Shown piece by piece: positions 7,028 to 11,421 of a stretch of 11,421 bases of DNA (positions are counted from its first letter, which is position 1; each line of letters opens with the position of its first letter). A model generated the notes under the pieces. That model was not told the origin of the DNA and did no database searches. It saw only the letters and a list, made by a program, of their open reading frames with translations. Source of the DNA: an uncultured Ruminococcus sp. (lineage in GTDB: Bacteria > Bacillota > Clostridia > Oscillospirales > Ruminococcaceae); NCBI GenBank assembly GCA_947175975.1, contig CAMWOX010000033.1, forward strand, positions 1 to 11,421, in the 5' to 3' direction. Made by a program: the position numbers and the translations under genes.

Positions 7028-8239
7028 ATGGACAAAATTAAAATGACAACCCCTCTCGTCGAAATGGACGGCGACGAAATGACAAGAATCCTCTGGCAGT
7101 GGATCAAAGATATTTTAATTCTGCCTTATGTAGAATTAAATACAGAATATTATGATCTTGGTCTGAATCACCGTGAGGAAACAAAAGACCAGGTCACTTT
7201 TGACAGTGCAGAAGCAACAAAAAAATACGGTGTTGCTGTCAAATGTGCGACGATCACACCGAATGCCGCAAGAATGCCGGAATACAATCTCTCCGAGATG
7301 TGGAAATCCCCCAACGGCACGATCAGAGCCATTCTGGACGGCACAGTATTCCGGACTCCTATCCTGGTAAAAGGCATCACACCATATATTCCCACATGGA
7401 CAAAGCCGATCACGATTGCACGTCATGCGTACGGTGATGTTTATAAAAACACGGAGATGCAGGTTTCCGCAGGCGGCAAGGCGGAATTAGTCTACACGGA
7501 CAAAGACAGCAAGGAAACTCGTCAGCTGATCCATGAATTTACAGGAGACGGCATCATTCAGGGACTTCATAACCGGGATGACAGCATTGCAGGCTTTGCA
7601 AGAGCATGTTTTAATTATGCACTGGATCTGAAACAGGATCTCTGGTTTGCAACAAAAGACACGATTTCCAAGAAATACGATCACAGATTCAAGGATATTT
7701 TTGCTGAAATTTTTGAATCTGAATACAAAGAAAAATTCGCTGCTGCCGGCATTGAATATTTCTACACGCTGATTGATGATGCTGTTGCAAGAGTCATCCG
7801 TTCCAACGGCGGCTATATCTGGGCTTGCAAGAATTATGATGGTGATGTCATGTCCGACATGGTTTCCACAGCATATGGCTCTTTGGCAATGATGACTTCC
7901 GTTCTGGTTTCCCCGACTGGTGTCTACGAATACGAAGCCGCACACGGCACTGTGCAGAGACACTACTACAAGCATCTCAAAGGTGAAGAAACTTCCACAA
8001 ATTCTGTGGCAACGATCTTTGCATGGAGCGGTGCTTTACGCAAACGTGGCGAACTGGATCAGATCCCGGAACTGATGCACTATGCGGATATGCTCGAAAA
8101 AGCAACAATCCAGACAATTGAAGATGGTATCATGACAGGAGATCTGTATCTGTTATCTTCTTTGGAGAACAAACGCAAGGTAAATTCCAAAGAATTTCTG
8201 GAAGAAATTAACACAAGACTTTCTGCACTGATGCAGTAA
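7028..8239 (+). CDS. icd: Isocitrate dehydrogenase, NADP-dependent (eukaryotic-like dimeric type)
   Basis: A 403-residue cytoplasmic enzyme that oxidatively decarboxylates isocitrate to 2-oxoglutarate with NADPH formation. It matches the roughly 400-residue homodimeric subfamily that includes human IDH1 rather than the E. coli Icd type. Substrate residues fall at the same numbers as in IDH1: Ser94, Asn96 and Arg100 (SPNGTIR), Arg109, Arg132 (ARHAYGD) and Tyr139. Metal ligands are Asp273 and Asp277 (YDGDVMSD). Arg311-His312 in HGTVQRHYY correspond to the pair that contacts the NADP 2'-phosphate, supporting NADP over NAD. With aconitase in the same operon it forms the oxidative branch supplying 2-oxoglutarate for glutamate. 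The rex start codon lies 9 bases after its stop. Confidence 0.96.
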   Translation: MDKIKMTTPLVEMDGDEMTRILWQWIKDILILPYVELNTEYYDLGLNHREETKDQVTFDSAEATKKYGVAVKCATITPNAARMPEYNLSEMWKSPNGTIRAILDGTVFRTPILVKGITPYIPTWTKPITIARHAYGDVYKNTEMQVSAGGKAELVYTDKDSKETRQLIHEFTGDGIIQGLHNRDDSIAGFARACFNYALDLKQDLWFATKDTISKKYDHRFKDIFAEIFESEYKEKFAAAGIEYFYTLIDDAVARVIRSNGGYIWACKNYDGDVMSDMVSTAYGSLAMMTSVLVSPTGVYEYEAAHGTVQRHYYKHLKGEETSTNSVATIFAWSGALRKRGELDQIPELMHYADMLEKATIQTIEDGIMTGDLYLLSSLENKRKVNSKEFLEEINTRLSALMQ

Positions 8240-8248
8240 GGCGAAATT

Positions 8249-8887
8249 ATGGAAAAACAAGTGATTTCCACACCTGTAATCCGCCGTTTGCCGAGATATT
8301 ACAGATTTCTCGGCGAACTGGAACGGGAGGGACTCGTTAGAATCTCTTCCAAAGAACTTGCACAGCGGATGGGCTTTTCTGCATCACAGATCCGACAGGA
8401 TTTTAATTATTTCGGCGGATTCGGTCAACAGGGTTATGGCTATCATGTGGGAGAACTGCGTCAGATCATCGGTGATATTCTGGGTGTTCACAAACAAACC
8501 GGAGTCATCCTGATCGGAACAGGTAATCTGGGCAAAACGATTGCATCCCATATGGATTTTGAAAAACGTGGCTGCAAACTGATTGCACTGTTTGACGAAA
8601 ATCCATTGATCCAGGGGACTTCCACAGCAGGACTGACCATTATGCCGATGGAATCGCTGGAAAATTTCTGTCAGCTGCATCATCCGCAAGCCGCTGTGTT
8701 ATGCATTCCCAAACATGCGGCACAACAACTTGCAGAGAAACTGATCCGGCTGGGCATTTCAGGTTTCTGGAATTTCAGTCATTTTGATCTGAAAATCAAT
8801 AATCCGGATGTGATCGTTGAAAACGTTCATTTGGGAGACAGTCTGATGACACTGGCATATTATATGCATCAGAAAGAAGAAGAATAG
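8249..8887 (+). CDS. rex: Redox-sensing transcriptional repressor Rex
   Basis: A 212-residue homodimeric repressor that leaves DNA when NADH binds, linking fermentation and respiration genes to the NADH/NAD+ ratio. Residues 1 to about 80 are the winged-helix DNA-binding domain, with STPVIRRLPRYYRFL, the recognition region SASQIRQDFNYFGGFG and the turn GQQGYGY. Residues about 85-205 are the NAD(H)-binding Rossmann domain with GTGNLG at 90-95 and an acidic residue after the second strand (Asp116 in LFDENP). The C-terminal helix that swaps between subunits is intact (LGDSLMTLAYYM). Length is normal for the family. The likely ribosome site, AAGG, overlaps the icd stop, so expression is probably coupled to icd. 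I found no clear Rex operator in the window. Confidence 0.96.
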   Translation: MEKQVISTPVIRRLPRYYRFLGELEREGLVRISSKELAQRMGFSASQIRQDFNYFGGFGQQGYGYHVGELRQIIGDILGVHKQTGVILIGTGNLGKTIASHMDFEKRGCKLIALFDENPLIQGTSTAGLTIMPMESLENFCQLHHPQAAVLCIPKHAAQQLAEKLIRLGISGFWNFSHFDLKINNPDVIVENVHLGDSLMTLAYYMHQKEEE

Positions 8888-8897
8888 AATATAAACC

Positions 8898-8933
8898 ATT
8901 CCGGCTGTACGAATCCACACAGCCGGAATTTTT
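8898..8933 (+). terminator. Terminator of the acn-icd-rex operon
   Basis: A perfect 11-pair stem, ATTCCGGCTGT (8898-8908) with ACAGCCGGAAT (8919-8929), has a 10-base loop and a T-run to 8933. It starts 10 bases after the rex stop. Confidence 0.92.
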
Positions 8934-8935
8934 CT

Positions 8936-8968
8936 AAAAAAACAGACTCCCTGTAAACAGGAAGTCTG
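8936..8968 (-). terminator. Terminator of the cohesin gene
   Basis: On the minus strand CAGACTTCCTG and CAGGGAGTCTG (8958-8968 and 8943-8953) form an 11-position stem with one mismatch and loop TTTA, followed by seven T residues (8942-8936). It lies about 37 bases after the stop at 9006 and sits back to back with the rex terminator, separating convergent units. Confidence 0.88.
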
Positions 8969-9005
8969 CTTCTGAAATGCAATGCATTTGCCATGTATTT
9001 TTTAA

Positions 9006-10100
9006 TTAGTCGTCGTTCTTCTTCTTGGAAACAACTGCTACGCCGCCCAGAACTGCAACTGCTGCTGCAATACCAGCGATCGGCAGGATGTCTGCAACAC
9101 CGGTCTTCGGAGAGGAAGCAACTGTTGTGGCTGCTGCTGTACTCTTGGTTGTGCTTGTGTTGTTATTCTTTTTAGTAGTGCTGCTGCTCTTATTGCCAGC
9201 TGGTGTAGTTGTTGTGGAAGAGGATGTTGTGGAATCTGTAGTAGAAGAGGATGTTGTGGAATCTGTAGTAGAAGAAGAGGTTGTCTCTGTTGGTGTTGTG
9301 GATGTAGAGGTAGATGTGGAAGTAGAAGTAGAGGTGGATGTAGAAGTAGAAGTGGATGTAGAAGTGGATGTGGATGTAGACGTTGTTGTAGTGGATGTGG
9401 AAGTCGTTGTGGATGTGGAAGTGGTTGTGGTTGTGGTTGCAGTAGTTGTAGTTGTTGTCTCTTCCGGTCCATCAATCTTAACAAAGCCATCTATACCTAC
9501 AACATCGCCAGCTGCTACATAGTCAACATTGGCAACGTTGGAGAACAGGTGGGGGCTAATTTTGGAGGGATTCTCCGGATTTGCACCTTTTGTACGGTAA
9601 ACAATATCAAACTGATCACCAACCTGTGCATCAGCCGGAACAGTTATCATAACCAGAAGCATGGATGCAAACTCATCATCATCCTCATCAGCTGCCCATG
9701 TCATCCATGTAATGTACTCACCATCTACAACGTTTGTTGCATTCGTCATACGAATGTCAAGTCCTTCGCCGCCCAGAGTTTTTGCTGATGTTGATTTATT
9801 AACAGTCTCAAACGTAGGGTTGCTGGTTGATTTATTGTTTTCATTCCGCTGTACTGTAAAGCCACACTCCACAGCATTCAGACCCGGATGACCTTCACTC
9901 ATTCTGATATAGATCGGAACCTGATAGTTTTTTGCTGCCAATTCATCAAGTGTAAGGGTCTGCTGATCAATGCTGACTGTAATATCACCAGCAGCAGCAG
10001 AAACTTCCATAGCAGCAAACGGCAGTGTAGCACAAGATACCACGGACAATGCAGCGACTGCTGCCAATGCTTTCTTAAAGCTAAATTTCTTCATTTTCAT
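9006..10100 (-). CDS. Single-cohesin cell-wall anchoring scaffoldin, ScaE-like
   Basis: A 364-residue surface protein starting at 10100 (ATG six bases after an AAAGG site). Upstream in-frame ATGs are rejected because they lack ribosome sites and a signal peptide. Residues 1-35 are a signal peptide (cleavage near VSA|A). Residues about 38-212 look like one ruminococcal cohesin: ITVSIDQQTLTLDELAAKNYQVPIYI, the core LNAVECGFTV and the late strands SMLLVMITVPADAQVGDQFDIVY. Residues 215-329 are a Thr/Ser linker with a long Ser-Thr tract. Residues 330-364 form a sorting signal: SPKTG, a hydrophobic segment, then SKKKNDD. In R. flavefaciens, ScaE is a wall-anchored single cohesin that binds the XDoc of ScaB and CttA, and the gene next to this one ends in an XDoc. 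The exact ScaE assignment and cohesin specificity are inferred. Confidence 0.82.
   Translation of the reverse strand: MKMKKFSFKKALAAVAALSVVSCATLPFAAMEVSAAAGDITVSIDQQTLTLDELAAKNYQVPIYIRMSEGHPGLNAVECGFTVQRNENNKSTSNPTFETVNKSTSAKTLGGEGLDIRMTNATNVVDGEYITWMTWAADEDDDEFASMLLVMITVPADAQVGDQFDIVYRTKGANPENPSKISPHLFSNVANVDYVAAGDVVGIDGFVKIDGPEETTTTTTATTTTTTSTSTTTSTSTTTTSTSTSTSTSTSTSTSTSTSTSTSTSTSTTPTETTSSSTTDSTTSSSTTDSTTSSSTTTTPAGNKSSSTTKKNNNTSTTKSTAAATTVASSPKTGVADILPIAGIAAAVAVLGGVAVVSKKKNDD
9217..9270 (-). repeat. Two exact 27-base tandem repeats in the linker
   Basis: Bases 9217-9243 and 9244-9270 are identical and encode TTDSTTSSS twice in the linker of the cohesin protein. A partial third copy follows at 9271. 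Confidence 0.9.
9298..9453 (-). repeat. Low-complexity Ser-Thr coding tract
   Basis: A degenerate hexanucleotide repeat (Ser-Thr pairs, with some Thr runs) encodes the central part of the linker. Codons alternate among TCC/TCT and ACA/ACT/ACC/ACG, so the DNA is imperfect while the peptide is almost a pure (ST)n, flanked by poly-Thr. Gain or loss of units would stay in frame and only alter linker length. Confidence 0.85.
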
Positions 10101-10131
10101 TATTTTCCTTTCAGATAAATTTATATCACAC

Positions 10132-10141
10132 GCCGTACGGC
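10132..10141. repeat. GCCGTACGGC palindrome in the leader of the cohesin gene
   Basis: A perfect 10-base palindrome about 32 bases upstream of the cohesin start codon, between the promoter and the ribosome site. The sequence TACGG/CCGTA recurs at 10166-10170 and 10420-10424. It may be a protein site or the tip of an mRNA structure. Confidence 0.35.
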
Positions 10142-10287
10142 ATATCAAATACCGAACACTGCTCATACGGTGTATAACAGCCAATTGCGGATTTTCGGAT
10201 GTTCATCATATCATGAAACCCGGCATTCTTCGATTACAGATTCTGCTAAATCAAAATGCTTTTTACAAGCAGTAATCCGTTATTGTT

Positions 10288-10316
10288 ATTTTAGCATCTT
10301 TTTTTGCATTTGTCAA
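10288..10316 (-). promoter_or_regulatory. Sigma-A promoter of the cohesin gene
   Basis: On the minus strand TTGACA (10316-10311), a 17-base spacer and TAAAAT (10293-10288) make a near-consensus promoter. The predicted start near 10281 gives a leader of about 180 bases before ATG 10100, so the cohesin gene can be transcribed independently of the XDoc gene. In the gap 10101-10486 I see this promoter, the leader and the hairpin at 10412-10456, but no gene. Confidence 0.8.
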
Positions 10317-10411
10317 GCTCTTTTTTCGATTTTATCGCAGATTACTATAATTATCAGAAAAACACCATGATTTTTTACATTTTTTCAACGGATTTCTAAT
10401 GATTCATGGAA

Positions 10412-10456
10412 ATGATACACCGTACAGCGTGCAGAAGCAGCTGCACAGTGCATCAT
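10412..10456 (-). other. Large 3' hairpin after the XDoc gene, minus-strand RNA
   Basis: Read on the minus strand, ATGATGCACTGTGCAGC (10456-10440) pairs fully with GCTGTACGGTGTATCAT (10428-10412): 17 pairs including three G-U, with an 11-base loop. On the plus strand those three become A-C mismatches, so the structure belongs to the minus-strand transcript. It starts 31 bases after the XDoc stop. Only a short T stretch (ATCATTTCC) follows, so it is either a weak terminator or a 3' end stabiliser. Confidence 0.65.
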
Positions 10457-10486
10457 ACTCACAAATGAATTATTTTATCAATCAAA

Positions 10487-11421
10487 TTAGCTGTTCTGTG
10501 CTTTCCAGTCAAAGATTTCCTTTGTGAACTTCGGCAATACAAAAGAACTATCATCGTTTGGATTCAACACGTCTGTTACCCAGTCAGTCTTATCGCCCTT
10601 ACCAGAACCGAAAACAGCAGCATAAGTCAGAATGTAAGCAGCGTCCTTTGCATTGATTGTTACAGGTTCGTCGCCGTCAGCATTGCTTGTTTCACCCAGG
10701 TCTCTGGATTCTGTGTTAACATCAGACAGGAACCATGCCAATGCCTCCACAGCCTGATTGACAGTATCACCATCCTCGCTTGTCAGATATGTTTTCTGAC
10801 CAGAACCAAATTCAGCAGCATAAACCAGAATTTTACCGGAGTCCATAGCGTTTGCAATACCATTCAGGTTAGTATCGCCCTTGACACCAATGTAAATATA
10901 AACCTGTGTTTCAGCTACATAGCCGTCATAGAAAATGTACAGAGGTGTGAGAGTGTAAGTAAACTCCTGACCTGCGGCTTCCATCTTCTTGACAATGGCA
11001 GCGGGGTTGAGATTTGCATCCGGAGCAGAACTATCCAGACCAAATGCAATCTTGGATTTATCTACCGGAACATCAGTTTCATACTCTTTGCCATCCAATT
11101 CTACAACTTCTTTCACAGTTGCGGATCTGACGAGATCATCCACCTGGAACGGTCTCGGATCATGAGAGAAGTAGAAGTTTCTGTTACCATCAACGTCACC
11201 ATCTACATCAAATCTGATGTCCTTTACAAAATCACTAGCTGCTGTTGTGGTTGTTTCCTGCGGATTGTCGCCACCATCGGAAGAGGTTGTTGTACCAGAT
11301 CCGTCAATATCAGCATTGGAGGATGTAGTTGTCTGAGTCGGATCATTATCACTGCTGGATGTAGTTGTTTGAGTCGGATCATTATCACTGCTGGATGTAG
11401 TTGTTTGAGTCGGATCATTAT
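10487..11421 (-). CDS. C-terminal part of an XDoc-bearing cellulosomal surface protein (CttA- or ScaB-like), 5' end outside window
   Basis: The frame is open from the right edge to the stop at 10487, giving 310 visible residues; an apparent GTG start at 11143 is internal. Residues 1 to about 62 are a Thr/Ser linker with NDPTQTTTSSSD repeats. Residues about 63-180 look like an X-module leading into VYIYIGVKGD. Residues about 181-285 are an atypical dockerin: loop 1 is canonical (DTNLNGIANAMD, 182-193) and its helix reads ILVYAAEFGSG. Loop 2 runs from D233 to D259, about 15 residues longer than a normal loop, and its helix reads ILTYAAVFGSG. In R. flavefaciens, ScaB and CttA carry such XDoc dyads that bind ScaE, and cttA lies directly before scaE as here. 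It is therefore a CttA or ScaB counterpart; the visible part cannot separate them. Confidence 0.8.
   Translation of the reverse strand, partial: NDPTQTTTSSSDNDPTQTTTSSSDNDPTQTTTSSNADIDGSGTTTSSDGGDNPQETTTTAASDFVKDIRFDVDGDVDGNRNFYFSHDPRPFQVDDLVRSATVKEVVELDGKEYETDVPVDKSKIAFGLDSSAPDANLNPAAIVKKMEAAGQEFTYTLTPLYIFYDGYVAETQVYIYIGVKGDTNLNGIANAMDSGKILVYAAEFGSGQKTYLTSEDGDTVNQAVEALAWFLSDVNTESRDLGETSNADGDEPVTINAKDAAYILTYAAVFGSGKGDKTDWVTDVLNPNDDSSFVLPKFTKEIFDWKAQNS
11321..11421 (-). repeat. 36-base tandem repeats in the linker of the XDoc gene, running off the edge
   Basis: Units at 11321-11356, 11357-11392 and 11393-11421 (cut by the window) encode NDPTQTTTSSSD. Copies 1 and 2 differ at one base. The array extends beyond the right edge, so the total number is unknown. 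Confidence 0.92.

Noticed and set aside
9025..9522. Plus-strand open frame rich in Val, Glu and Asp
   Set aside because: It is the reverse reading of the Ser/Thr linker codons of the cohesin gene, with no start signal. The minus strand has a signal peptide, cohesin, linker and sorting signal in one frame.
10023..10037. Lipoprotein signal in the cohesin protein (VVSC, residues 20-23)
   Set aside because: It matches a lipobox by pattern, but the hydrophobic segment runs on to a good VSA|A cleavage site and the protein has a C-terminal sorting signal.
10101..10184. Longer start for the cohesin protein
   Set aside because: The extra 28 residues would bury the signal peptide inside the protein, and the GAAAGG ribosome site directly precedes ATG 10100.
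11141..11143. GTG start for a 218-residue minus-strand gene
   Set aside because: The same frame continues open to the window edge with linker and X-module sequence, and no ribosome site precedes the GTG.
11321..11421. CRISPR-like regularly spaced repeats
   Set aside because: The 36-base units are head-to-tail without spacers and encode a linker repeat in an open frame.

Overview
The window looks like chromosome from a low-to-mid GC, cellulosome-forming Ruminococcus of the R. flavefaciens / R. champanellensis type. The basis is (i) two secreted-protein genes at the left ending in dockerin modules, (ii) a gene at the right edge ending in an X-module plus an atypical dockerin, next to (iii) a single-cohesin protein with a Thr/Ser linker and a sortase-type C-terminus, and (iv) Firmicute-style sigma-A promoters, strong Shine-Dalgarno sites and U-tract terminators. 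The species cannot be fixed from this sequence.

Layout. 1-1110 (+): the tail of one dockerin protein, then a complete 303-residue dockerin protein of unknown function whose C-terminal DNA is about 93% identical to the first, followed by a terminator. 1217-3914 (+): pyruvate, phosphate dikinase (ppdK) under its own extended -10 promoter, with a 5' UTR hairpin. 3915-4274: a 360-base gap with a GC-rich potentially structured stretch, a very strong terminator, a small dyad and a perfect-consensus sigma-A promoter. 4275-8887 (+): a four-gene operon, aconitase - PARG-like (TIGR02452-type) protein - NADP isocitrate dehydrogenase - Rex repressor, ending in a terminator. 8888-9005: back-to-back terminators of convergent units. 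9006-11421 (-): the ScaE-like cohesin anchor gene with its own promoter and a roughly 180-nt leader, preceded by an XDoc-bearing gene that runs off the right edge. A large hairpin with strand-specific G-U pairing lies just 3' of the XDoc gene.

How it may fit together. PPDK links pyruvate and PEP in PPi-based glycolysis. Aconitase and NADP-ICDH form the citrate-to-2-oxoglutarate branch, supplying glutamate carbon and NADPH. Rex, translated directly after icd, reads the NADH/NAD+ ratio. The ADP-ribose-type hydrolase inside this operon is unexpected and adds a second NAD-related activity. The flanking dockerin and cohesin genes are the extracellular fibre-degradation machinery: in R. flavefaciens the XDoc dyads of ScaB and CttA dock on the cohesin of wall-bound ScaE, and the gene pair at the right edge has the modules and order of the cttA-scaE end of the sca cluster.
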